From: Guillardia theta CCMP2712
Lineage: Eukaryota > Cryptophyceae > Pyrenomonadales > Geminigeraceae
DNA length: 64,000 nt
Reading direction: 5' to 3'
Assembly: GCF_000315625.1 (NCBI RefSeq)
Contig: NW_005434654.1
Coordinates: forward strand, 190,273-254,272
Both the position numbers and the translations under genes were made by a program. Positions 22,475-32,167 of the stretch are shown piece by piece (within the stretch, counting starts at the first letter, position 1; each line of letters begins with the position of its first letter). The notes under the pieces were generated by a model, which worked only from the letters and a program-made list of their open reading frames with translations, made no database searches and was not told the origin of the DNA.

Positions 22475-23857
22475 CGACCTGATTTGCTGATTCGACGGTA
22501 CCAACATGGACACTGTGGCAGCGAGTCAAATAAGATGAGTTGTCCTTTGTCTTTGAAGACAAATCTCCATCGCCTTGCTCGGCATCTGGACTGCAGCGTC
22601 AGGACGCATGTGCGGACGGTGAGACTTTGTTCTGACAAGAGAGAGTCGCAGGAAAGAAGCGTCTCTAAGAAAGCCTGCAGTGACTCAGGCAAAGGCAGGC
22701 CACTGCCTCGCTTTTGGATTTATGAAGCTCAAGGCGACAGGCCTCGCATGGAGGATACGCATGTGGCGCAGCTTAGCTTCCACAAAGACAAACACGTGTT
22801 CGGGGTTTTCGACGGACATGCTGGTGATTGCGCTGCCAAGCTGCTGAGCACTGAGATCGTAGGGATACTGAGGGACCAGATCATGCAGAGGTCGGGCCCT
22901 CAAGACAGCGCATTGGGGGCCAGCCTGACCAGCAGCTTCCTTGAGGCCGAGAAGAGAGCGCTAGCACAGCCTTGGGACGATGGCAGCTCAGCAATCCTGG
23001 CAGTGATCGATGGAGATCGTCTCTTCGTGGCGAATGCTGGAGACTGCCGGGCGATCATCTGCGGTGAGGGAGAGCCCATGCCGATGAGCACTGATCACGA
23101 CCCGACTGTGCCCGAGGAACGGAAGCGCATCGAAGCCAACAACAAGCGCATTGAAAGCTATGAAATCAACGGAAGGTCCATCAACCGAATCAGATCGCTC
23201 GCAATGTCTCGATGTATAGGCGACAAAAGTCTCAAGCAATACCACGATTACGATACAGACACTTGGATACCCATAGATGATTGCATCATACCAGACCCTG
23301 AGATAAAGGAGCTCTTGCTCACGAAGCAGCACAAGTATCTGGTGATTGCCAGCGATGGATTATGGGCAACCGTGACAAACGAAGCTGTGGCACGGCGTCT
23401 CGACACCCTGACGGAAGAAGAGGATCCGGCAGAAGAGTTGCAGAAGCTCATTGATCGACGCGAAGACAACATCACAATAGTGGTCGTTGACCTGCGAGTG
23501 CATGCTTGAACGGCATATGCGACAAGATGGCACGGGTGCACGCTGCCTGTTTGCTCAGCTTTTGAAGACGCGGGGAGGTTGACATGAGTTGAGTCCAGGG
23601 GTGCCACCCGTGACCTTGAGAGGCGAGTTGTGTCTTATTCCCTTGGTATTGCATGAAGCATGACTACACCCCGACCCTCTGACTCTACTCGCACATACTC
23701 TTCGTTGCCTCCTTGATCTGACACCGACACATGGCTTGCGATCAGTCATGGAGACTGAGACTGTATCTTCATGCACTAGACAATAGATGTGCAAAGTCCT
23801 CTCTTTGCCACCGTGTCCTCCTTTGCGATGCCAGGACTGCCTGCTGCGTGGAGGGTC
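22475..23857 (+). repeat. Duplication copy B (PP2C unit)
   Basis: About 1.38 kb, nearly identical to 24851-26236 (offset 2376 bp), covering the whole presumed PP2C coding region and about 350 bp of 3' flank. Copy B then continues into further flank and a DUF202 fragment (to about 24120), which copy C lacks. Copy A at 1-1097 is the inverted equivalent of the 3' part of this unit. Confidence 0.85.
22535..23509 (+). CDS. PP2C-type (PPM) Ser/Thr protein phosphatase, copy B
   Basis: A single-exon 324-residue model. Metal-dependent phosphatase motifs are in order: 'RPRMED' (71-74 for RMED), 'FGVFDGHAGD' (Asp93-Gly94), 'LFVANAGDCRAIIC', 'DHDPTVPEE', 'AMSRCIGD' (usually SRxxGD), 'VIASDGLWATVTNEAV' (usually SDGLWD) and 'REDNITIVVV'. 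The core Asp residues expected to bind Mn/Mg are present, so activity is likely. The start was set at the ATG inside the block shared with copy C. An upstream in-frame ATG (22388) would add 49 residues lacking clear targeting. It differs from copy C by 'NNKR' versus 'NDEE' and 'RIRSL' versus 'RIREL'. Absence of introns contrasts with most neighbours. Confidence 0.8.
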   Translation: MSCPLSLKTNLHRLARHLDCSVRTHVRTVRLCSDKRESQERSVSKKACSDSGKGRPLPRFWIYEAQGDRPRMEDTHVAQLSFHKDKHVFGVFDGHAGDCAAKLLSTEIVGILRDQIMQRSGPQDSALGASLTSSFLEAEKRALAQPWDDGSSAILAVIDGDRLFVANAGDCRAIICGEGEPMPMSTDHDPTVPEERKRIEANNKRIESYEINGRSINRIRSLAMSRCIGDKSLKQYHDYDTDTWIPIDDCIIPDPEIKELLLTKQHKYLVIASDGLWATVTNEAVARRLDTLTEEEDPAEELQKLIDRREDNITIVVVDLRVHA

Positions 23858-23934
23858 CATAAGCACTGACAAGACCACTCCATGCCTGTAAAGGACCACG
23901 AACTCCCGCGACTCATACGTCCAGACTCTCGTTT

Positions 23935-24120
23935 GCGAGGTGGTCTCGTGCTGTGCTCCCTGTGTTCTCCACGGTCTCTGCTCCCAGGAGTCCACGTGTA
24001 AACGCTTTACATCCCTTGCGAGTCCCCACGGGATGGGCGCAGCATCGTAACATGACCTGATTCCTCCCAGCGTGCTGCAAGACGCCCGATAAAGAAGATT
24101 TGGTCAGCGCTTTGCTACGG
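23935..24120 (-). pseudogene. DUF202 gene fragment (5' end only), copy B
   Basis: The reverse complement matches about 1485-1672 of the intact DUF202 locus, including some upstream sequence and the codons through 'ARDHLANE', with a few differences. It then joins PP2C-flank sequence at about 23935, as in copy A. No membrane domain follows. Confidence 0.75.
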
Positions 24121-24339
24121 TACCGTACTATTATTAGGTCGGGTACTTTTCCGAGCACTTTAACTGGGGTGGGGTGGCAGAATTTGTTGGGATGACTCAG
24201 TGACTCGGCAATGGCGATCCCGCGACCGTGAAACTGTTTCGAGGATGAACAACTCAAGGCAATCAAAATCTGTAGAGCTCAGTGCATGCTTTGTTGAATT
24301 GCCTCAAGGAATCTTTCTTGTTCAAATGACTTATCAACT

Positions 24340-24700
24340 TAGACAAGTAGCAGGCCCTGCGGCCAGGCCGCTCAGTGCCAGGCCGTTACGGGCCGCCGCT
24401 GCTCAGACTCTGAGTCTGAGCTGACCGCGCCCTCGACCCTGGCCCCTGGGCCTTTCCGGGCCCGCCTTCCCTGCCGAAACTTTTAGCCGACTAGGCTAGA
24501 CGCCCACCTTGAGTAAACTTGAACTTCTGCCGTACCATCCCGGGCCCCGGACTCGAAAGTCAAGTTTACTCATCCTTGAGCGGCGGCGTCAGTGCGACTC
24601 TCCTGATCGTCCTGGTACTGATCTTTAACTTAACTTTGAGTAAAGATATTTTTCCTCTCCGCGGCCAATCCTACCTGAGGAACAGCGGCGCGGCTACCGT
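24340..24700. repeat. GC-rich island upstream of PP2C copy C
   Basis: High-GC sequence ('ggcccctgggcctttccggg') with the same repeated unit seen at 21655 and 22155. It includes a perfect 12-bp inverted repeat, GAGTAAACTTGA at 24511-24522 and TCAAGTTTACTC at 24560-24571. The section at about 24580-24680, including 'taacttaactttgagtaaag', is shared with about 22255-22360. Confidence 0.65.
24511..24571. repeat. Perfect 12-bp inverted repeat with 37-bp spacer
   Basis: The left arm GAGTAAACTTGA and right arm TCAAGTTTACTC are exact complements. The spacer holds 'ccgggccccgg', itself palindromic. The related units at 21669 and 22169 have degenerate left arms. Confidence 0.75.
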
Positions 24701-24850
24701 AGGTACCGTAGCATCATGCCATTACACCAGATTCTCCCTCTGTCGCGCACGCCACTTGTTGCCGGCAGTGCCTGCAGCACTGCGAGTCTCTGTTACCGGG
24801 TCTTGCCACTGCTCCTCATTGTCTGCTGGCACTCAGTGTCAGCTTATCCC

Positions 24851-26236
24851 CGACCTGATTTGCTGATTCGACGGTACCAACATGGACACTGTGGCAGCGA
24901 GTCAAATAAGATGAGTTGTCCTTTGTCTTTGAAGACAAATCTCCATCGCCTTGCTCGGCATCTGGACTGCAGCGTCAGGACGCATGTGCGGACGGTGAGA
25001 CTTTGTTCTGACAAGAGAGAGTCGCAGGAAAGAAGCGTCTCTAAGAAAGCCTGCAGTGACTCAGGCAAAGGCAGGCCACTGCCTCGCTTTTGGATTTATG
25101 AAGCTCAAGGCGACAGGCCTCGCATGGAGGATACGCATGTGGCGCAGCTTAGCTTCCACAAAGACAAACACGTGTTCGGGGTTTTCGACGGACATGCTGG
25201 TGATTGCGCTGCCAAGCTGCTGAGCACTGAGATCGTAGGGATACTGAGGGACCAGATCATGCAGAGGTCGGGCCCTCAAGACAGCGCATTGGGGGCCAGC
25301 CTGACCAGCAGCTTCCTTGAGGCCGAGAAGAGAGCGCTAGCACAGCCTTGGGACGATGGCAGCTCAGCAATCCTGGCAGTGATCGATGGAGATCGTCTCT
25401 TCGTGGCGAATGCTGGAGACTGCCGGGCGATCATCTGCGGTGAGGGAGAGCCCATGCCGATGAGCACTGATCACGACCCGACTGTGCCCGAGGAACGGAA
25501 GCGCATCGAAGCCAACGATGAGGAGATTGAAAGCTATGAAATCAACGGAAGGTCCATCAACCGAATCAGAGAGCTTGCAATGTCTCGATGTATAGGCGAC
25601 AAAAGTCTCAAGCAATACCACGATTACGATACAGACACTTGGATACCCATAGATGATTGCATCATACCAGACCCTGAGATAAAGGAGCTCTTGCTCACGA
25701 AGCAGCACAAGTATCTGGTGATTGCCAGCGATGGATTATGGGCAACCGTGACAAACGAAGCTGTGGCACGGCGTCTCGACACCCTGACGGAAGAAGAGGA
25801 TCCGGCAGAAGAGTTGCAGAAGCTCATTGATCGACGCGAAGACAACATCACAATAGTGGTCGTTGACCTGCGAGTGCATGCTTGAACGGCATATGCGACA
25901 AGATGGCACGGGTGCACGCTGCCTGTTTGCTCAGCTTTTGAAGACGCGGGGAGGTTGACATGAGTTGAGTCCAGGGGTGCCACCCGTGACCTTGAGAGGC
26001 GAGTTGTGTCTTATTCCCTTGGTATTGCATGAAGCATGACTACACCCCGACCCTCTGACTCTACTCGCACATACTCTTCGTTGCCTCCTTGATCTGACAC
26101 CGACACATGGCTTGCGATCAGTCATGGAGACTGAGACTGTATCTTCATGCACTAGACAATAGATGTGCAAAGTCCTCTCTTTGCCACCGTGTCCTCCTTT
26201 GCGATGCCAGGACTGCCTGCTGCGTGGAGGGTCCAT
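24851..26236 (+). repeat. Duplication copy C (PP2C unit)
   Basis: Tandem repeat of 22475-23857. The right edge is at 'ggagggtccat' (26236), after which the sequence diverges completely into a different gene fragment. The upstream block at 24580-24680 is also shared with copy B, but about 50 bp of extra sequence sits between. Confidence 0.85.
24911..25885 (+). CDS. PP2C-type (PPM) Ser/Thr protein phosphatase, copy C
   Basis: Same length (324 residues) and motifs as copy B, with 'EANDEE' and 'RIRELAMS' as the visible differences, so both appear intact and expressed from similar promoters. The upstream in-frame ATG at 24716 would give a 389-residue protein with a hydrophobic segment ('VLPLLLIVCWHSVSA') that could act as a signal peptide. 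It comes from about 50 bp absent from copies B and D. That stretch could instead be a short intron (gtcttgcc ... tgtcag). The start is therefore uncertain. Confidence 0.8.
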   Translation: MSCPLSLKTNLHRLARHLDCSVRTHVRTVRLCSDKRESQERSVSKKACSDSGKGRPLPRFWIYEAQGDRPRMEDTHVAQLSFHKDKHVFGVFDGHAGDCAAKLLSTEIVGILRDQIMQRSGPQDSALGASLTSSFLEAEKRALAQPWDDGSSAILAVIDGDRLFVANAGDCRAIICGEGEPMPMSTDHDPTVPEERKRIEANDEEIESYEINGRSINRIRELAMSRCIGDKSLKQYHDYDTDTWIPIDDCIIPDPEIKELLLTKQHKYLVIASDGLWATVTNEAVARRLDTLTEEEDPAEELQKLIDRREDNITIVVVDLRVHA

Positions 26237-26512
26237 GAGATTTTTGCAGAATGAGATCACGTTGCAACATGATGAACTTGATGGTAAAGACGACTACAAG
26301 GAGGACCAAGAGGAAGATCTCTTACATGCTTTATCTACAAACATTCATCTACTTGTGCGGAATTGTTCTTCCGTCACTCTTTACGTAAGTTTGCAATGCT
26401 ATGACCTTTGTCGTCACCTCTAACTGGATCTGTTTGAAAGAAGATTGTTGCCTCAGCCCAGACTGCGTCCGATGCAGCTGATGCTGATGACCTGGAATTC
26501 CCTACTCGCTAA
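26236..26512 (+). pseudogene. Probable 5'-truncated gene at the duplication edge
   Basis: Just right of the copy C junction is 'gagatttttgcag', an intron-like acceptor. It is followed by an acidic coding stretch ('DELDGKDDYKEDQEEDLLHA'), a good donor (gtaagtttg at about 26385), an acceptor near 26443, and a second exon 'IVASAQTASDAADADDLEF' that stops at 26510-26512. No family is recognised. Upstream exons appear to have been removed or displaced by the duplication breakpoint. An in-frame ATG at 26236 is created by the junction itself. Confidence 0.45.
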
Positions 26513-26762
26513 AATGTCAGGAGACGTCATCAGTTGGAAGGTATGTTCTTGCCTTGGAAAAGTTCTGAAGGATGAAGGAATCTCATGGCATCGGAAACAG
26601 ATTGCAAAGATGATGAGCGATCAAACAAAACTTTCTCCATCACTTCTCTTCTCTTCTGCAGGCACAAATCTCTGAGTGAGCCCTGAGGCGGTAACTCTGC
26701 TCTCAGTGTTGTCGGTTTCCTGCTGGTTTAAAATATCACGTGAATCACCGAGCAAAAATTCA

Positions 26763-28831
26763 TTACTCTTGCGCTCCCTTGCTTGTTCTCGATGGTTCAA
26801 ACATGGTATTCTCATTACCTTCAATGCCAAGGACAGTAAATGCACCTTGATCGTCATGTTTTGGATCGAACCAAGGAAACTCAGGCGTAGGCGGTCGAGA
26901 TTGCAAAGAATCGTTGCAGCCCTCTTTAATTTCTTCTTCATCGTCTTCTTCGTCTTCTTCTTGATCATTATGTTGATGGTCAATGTCATTGTCATTCTCG
27001 AGCCTAGACGACAACGATGCTCCATATCGTTCTTGTGACCCTCTGATCCATTTCTTATCTCCTCTTGATCCTATTTCTGAAATTTCATCGCACAACCAAG
27101 ACCCTCTGTCGTCGATTGTTTGATGCTTCTTGTGTTTCTTTGATGCAGAGTTGCCAGCATTCTTCTCAAAATCTTCTGATTCAAAGACGGCACTGTTGTT
27201 CTGTCTGCCAGTCCCGGCAAATTCCCTGTGTGAGGTATTTTCTGCAGTGATTTCGTTCAGATCTCGTTCCATCAACATAGACATGTTTGTCTTGTGTCTC
27301 AACACGTATTTCGGTCTGCAACAAAACCATGAGCACGAGACAATCAGCAGTTAGAACGAGGGAGAGGAAAAAAGAGGTCGATAGTGCAATGGGAGTTAAT
27401 GGATTACAAGTTCAGCATGTCAAGACCTGCAACAAGTTCACAGAGATCAGTCTTGTTGCCGCCACAGAGTGGAGGGGACTAACGCTCGGAATCTTGAATC
27501 CTCAAGGCAATCGACTTCCTGCCCACCGCGTCTTCTTGTGCAATTTCACTTGCAAACCTGGCAGGCGGAGGCAGAGCGTAAGGAGGAGAAACAGGATGTC
27601 AGCTCTCCTTGCCTGTAATATGCGCTCTTGTCGAGCAGCGGACAGAGAGTCTTTCCGATCTCTGCCGGTCTTTCTTCCTTGCATTGCCGACAAACCTTGT
27701 CTTCGACGTAATCGTTCATGGACCAAAGCCACTTGCGCAACCCATGTCGATTCCAACTTCCACAACCTGGACGACAGTCAAGGAGAATGAGATCGAAAGA
27801 GTTTCAGTCAAGCTCTTGCTGCTGATGATGATCAGACAAAACGTGAACAGAATTGTGATAGCAACGAGACGCTTGGAGGGTCAGATTGCAAATGATCTCA
27901 CTGGGGCAGATCCACTGATCCGCACAGAGACAGCCCTCGTCGTCAAGTTTGTGTTGGTTCACCATCAAGTCCAACGAGTAAGTCTGTCGAAGAGGGAGAT
28001 GTCATTCAATCAGCCATCTCCTCCATCCACTTACCGACGAGACTGTCTGATGAAACCTTTGATCCATCTTCACCCTTTTGTGCTCCTTCAAAGCATCCTG
28101 TTGCAATGTTCACATGATCTGATTCCTTTTCAAGCAGGTTTTTCACTTGCAAGCCCTTAGAAACTGGGAGGGAGAGGGAGCGACTGAGGTCTTGGATGCG
28201 TATGACGTCTTCTCCTCTCACTGTTCCAAGTTTTCTGAAAGCCTTTCTGAGAAGTGAGAAAGGAGAATTGAAGTCGAAACAAGTCAAAGACCGCAAACAT
28301 TGCAAGACACTCGTGCTGTGAGATGTCGAATCCAAGTTCTCTCAGTCCGGTGCGAAACTCTCCTGGAGGCAAGAAAAAAGTCACTTTTGACACCACCAAA
28401 TTCCAGCAAAGATGATGAAGACAGCGAGGACGAGTCACAGATAGCGTGATGTGATGTCATTCAGATGTGACAAGATAGTCGCAAAGATTCATCTACCCGG
28501 ATCAATGATTTGATTGCCATCTGAGTCCATCGCCTTGCTCAAGGCTTGCACTTTACAGCTTGTCATTGACTTTCAGCATGCGCTCTCATCACCATCAAGG
28601 CCTTTGCGATAGCAATGCTTGCGCAGTTTTGTCAAGATATCATTGCCTGTCATGTCATCAGCGAGACATCTGTGTTGTGATGGTAAATGGACAGGGAAAC
28701 TATTGTGCTGATTTACCGATCTTTTCGAGAGAATTTTCCTTCTTCCTTTTGTCCGCAAGAGATCGTGAAAGTTCTTTTGCTGCCTCGACGAAATTATAAG
28801 TCTTGTCGATCTTAATCCTGAGAAAATATCA

Positions 28832-28920
<89 letters not shown>

Positions 28921-29156
28921 ACTGACGTATCATCATTTCACCTCAGGTAGATCTCAGATGCTTGCTTAGTCTGAAGATTCTGTGCAACACATTAGACACA
29001 CTTCATTCTTTGTCCACAATCACTTTGACTTGATGCCCTTTATTGTCTAGCAAAGGATACCTGTCACTCCATCAGCTTGAGCAGGACATTGAAAGCTTTC
29101 CTCCTCCTCCTCCTCCTCGTCCTCCTCCTCTCCTCCTCCTCGTCCTCCTCCTCGTC

Positions 29157-29192
<36 letters not shown>

Positions 29193-31601
29193 CTCCTCCT
29201 CCTCCTTATCCGATTACCATCCTTCCTCCATGTAAGTTGATTCACAACCTCCTTCGCCGTCAGCATCTTCAGGTGGACCATTGTAGTACTTCGAGATCAG
29301 GTCTTCTCCCTTTCCTTTCTCTCAACACCGACAAAAAATAATTCCGCAAGTTTCACCGAGAGAACAACATGTCCCATGAAATCGTTGGCCTTCATCATAT
29401 CGAAGTCCCAAACTGTGATGATAATCTGCACCGGATGATGACGATTCTTGGTCAGTTGTCACATTCTGTCTCACTTTATCTTCCGCGTTTTCGAATGGAA
29501 GATGATGAATCTTGTCCCAGAAAGGAAACAGAGTCTGCGAAGAAAGATAACACTCAGATCGATTGAGAGGAGAGGACAAGGGAGTGAGGGGGAGAGCAGC
29601 GACGAACTAGCAGGTTGCAGGAGCGGAGCTGAACAAGGAGTCGAGGAGGACGGTGGAGAGCGAGAAGACTTGTTTGACTCCTACCGAGAAACAGATGTCA
29701 CTCTTCGAAGACACCTCTGTCACTCTCTTCTTGGAGAGTCGAAAGCTCTTGATCTGTTGTGAGGTAAAGCAACATGTCAAGTCTGCCCTCAAGACCAGGG
29801 CGAAACGAATCACGATCGTCACCTCGCACACGGCAAACGGATCTGCAAGTCCGATAAGATTTCTATCCCTCAGGAAGATGTCGGTGCTTGGCAGGTTGCG
29901 TGCCTATCAAGACTTGTAAGAGAAGGAGAAGCGGGAGAAAGCAATGACATCCGACCCGGTAAGTGTTGATGTACAAGCTCCACTAAGTTAGAAGGGAGTT
30001 CAGAGATGATGCTTTTCACTCTTTCAGCCCCTCTATCACCTTCTTCGCGTTCGCTTGTTTCTTGATCGCCTTGAAATTCAAGTCAGTGCGCCGCTCTTAC
30101 ACTCAGTAGCCCGACATGCTTCATCGCGTTCTCCGTCCTACTTTGCTGCTTCAGCCTGTTCTTCTCATTCTCTTTCACCAGCATGTCAGACATCTGCAAG
30201 CAATCGGCCAACTTTCTCCTCACCTGTCACCTTCTTTGACTTCGACTCCATGTCTTCTTTGCTCTCCAGTGACTTTTGTACCAGCTTCCTGAGAGGTCCA
30301 TACATGGTGATCCCGGGGCACCTTCATTGCAACATGTCAAAGGAAGTCTTGAAAGCTGCCCTGCACTTCTATCCTCTATCGTTTGATCTTGTTTCTCTTG
30401 TCCTAACTTATTTCCCCTTCATTATCCTCAATTTCAATCTCTTTTCTCCATTCTTCAGCTCTACAATCTTCTTCTTCCCAATCCTCCCGAACATTCTCGT
30501 ATCCCCTCACGCATACCCTCCATCCTCTCTCGCTTTCACCCTCCGATCTTCCTACACTGATCTCATGCTCTTCTCACCTGTAGTAAATGACGACCGAACA
30601 GATCAACAAGGACAAGCCTACCATTGCTGGAATTGCAACTCGAACAACATTGAAGTAGAGGGTCGATGATCCTGTTGTTGCAGAAGTCTCTGCTGCAATG
30701 ATCGTACAATTAGATTTCATCGCTTCTTCTTTGATCTTGCTCGGAACACAGACCCATCCCTTCTCAACATGACATTCCGAGTCGCAACCGTCGTTGGACC
30801 TTGTGTTTCCGTCATCACACTCCTCGAGGTTGGAAGAAACGGCTGCAACAACATCAGGGGAGATTGTAACGTGCTCGATCATCGCAACTTGCCTGGGTTG
30901 TACAGCTTGTTGAAAGTGATCCCATCCCCGCAGTACGACAGAACTGATGCACTCTCGACGGCATAGCGGAGAGCGACTTGCGGGCTGTAGAGCTTGAGCT
31001 GCAGGTTGTAGACCCTGGCACGTTCCTTCAACTCTCGTGGCTCCTCCTCCCTCCTCACCTCGCGCGTATCACAATCGACTGCGACGTCAGAGCCGCAGAC
31101 TCTGACGAGGATGTGAAACCTACGCAGCTGCTCTGCCCGCACACGTCGTAAGGGCCTGCGCCGCATGACAGCGGGTAGCGAGGAGGATACGACGCAGCCA
31201 TGCCGGGCTGCGTCTCATCCACACTGCGTGCATGAGCTCATCCTCCTCTTCCTGCGCCTCTTGTCTCACCTGGTCCAGCAGAGCACGTTGCATCTCTGAT
31301 CCATGCTGACGAATTGAACCCGAAAGCTCGACGAGTCGAGGAGCAGGGAGGTCAGAATGCCTCCCTTGGTCAGCTCCAGCTTCGTCTGGTTCGGCTTGAA
31401 GACAGGCGGCAGGCAGAGCTCACACCCCAGCGTCGTCTGTGCGCATGGCGTTCCAGACGCGTCCGTAGGGTCAGTCGCACAGTATGCAGGGAGGAGGAGG
31501 AGGAGGTGCAGAAGTAGGCATGAGAGCTCACTGAAAGCCGCATGAAACGTCACTCCTCCTCCTCCTCCTCCTCCTCCTCCTCCTCCTCCTCCTCTTCGCA
31601 T
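26763..31601 (-). CDS. Large multi-exon membrane protein: Cys-rich ectodomain with DUF4215 repeat, TM, C2 domain, EF-hands
   Basis: The minus-strand gene model is assembled from many short exons. The N-terminus near 31601 has a hydrophobic leader ('LLLHLLLLLPAYC') after a GGA-repeat-encoded Gly run, followed by Cys-containing ectodomain exons. At about 30840-30740, 'ECDDGNTRSNDGCDSEC' is the DUF4215 (Cys-rich, DGC) repeat. Then comes a membrane span ('AIPAMVGLSLLICSVVIYY'). After a cytosolic charged part, exons at about 29920-29340 give a split C2 domain: 'ARNLPSTDIF', 'LIGLADPFAVCE', 'TLFPFWDKI', 'IITVWDFDMMKANDFMGHV'. Next comes an EF-hand with a full loop 'DSDGNQIIDPGEF' (about 28530 and 28370) and a partner 'ECLAMFAVFD'. 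The 3' part (27305-26763) is acidic. A calcium-responsive surface protein is inferred. Several joins are uncertain, so the 3' part could be another gene. Confidence 0.5.
28834..28920. repeat. (CTCCTG)n hexanucleotide repeat, about 14 copies
   Basis: Uninterrupted ctcctg units inside an apparent intron of the minus-strand C2/EF-hand gene. The reverse complement, CAGGAG, is the same hexamer family that encodes the (GA)n tract of the SHIPPO gene near 18495-18540. Confidence 0.9.
29100..29215. repeat. CTC/GTC trinucleotide repeat
   Basis: Tract of cctcct and cctcgt units. On the minus strand one frame reads a run of Glu/Asp followed by Arg and 'KAFNVLLKLME', so it could be a coding acidic/basic stretch of the C2/EF-hand gene or an intron. 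Confidence 0.7.
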
Positions 31602-32040
31602 GCTCAACGAAGCAGATCGTCGTGAGATCGAGGCATCTATCTCCTCTGCTTTCCCCAGCTCTCCCAAGTACTGGGAGGAGACAAGGAAGGAGGCGCGAGG
31701 GTTCGAGAGGTGAAGGGAGGGAGGGGAGGGAAAGAGAGTCGATAGGAGGGCAGAGGAGGGACGGAGAGAGGAGGAGCGGGAAGAAGTGAAAGAAGTGGAG
31801 GGAAGGGAGAGGAAGGAGAGCAGGGAGGGAGACACAAGGACGAGGGCGGAGGGGGTCAGGAGGGGAGGGGAGCGCAACAGGGAGCGCAAGGATTGTCGGG
31901 TTGATGGGAGGGGATGGGGGCGACGAGACTCTAGGGGCTCAATTAGGAAATGATGGAAGTGTGGCCTTGGGGACGGACACGACGAGGGAAACAACACATG
32001 GTGGAGTATTTCTGTGTTTAATGTGGAAGCGAAGATTACA

Positions 32041-32165
32041 AACGTCGAACAACGAGGGAGCAGAGAGGAGGAGAGGGGAGATGAAACTCTCTCTTACAAG
32101 ACAACGTCGAACAACGAGGGAGCAGAGAGGAGGAGAGGGGAGATGAAACTCTCTCTTACAAGACA
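32041..32165. repeat. 62-bp perfect tandem duplication
   Basis: The sequence beginning 'aacgtcgaacaacgaggg' at 32041 recurs at 32103, followed by the same 62 bp ending 'ctctctcttacaagaca'. The second copy ends within a few bases of the USP stop codon (32168), so both copies lie in the 3' UTR region of that gene. Confidence 0.9.
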
Positions 32166-32167
32166 GC

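Noticed and set aside
30055-30669. 204-residue plus-strand frame
   Set aside because: It is antisense to juxtamembrane exons and the TM segment of the DUF4215/C2 gene. Its hydrophobicity comes from pyrimidine-rich introns.
31602-31997. N-terminal extension of the DUF4215/C2 gene frame upstream of 31601
   Set aside because: Pro/Ser/Leu-rich translation of GGA/GAGG repeats. The ATG at 31601 followed by a signal-like segment is more reasonable, though upstream exons cannot be excluded.
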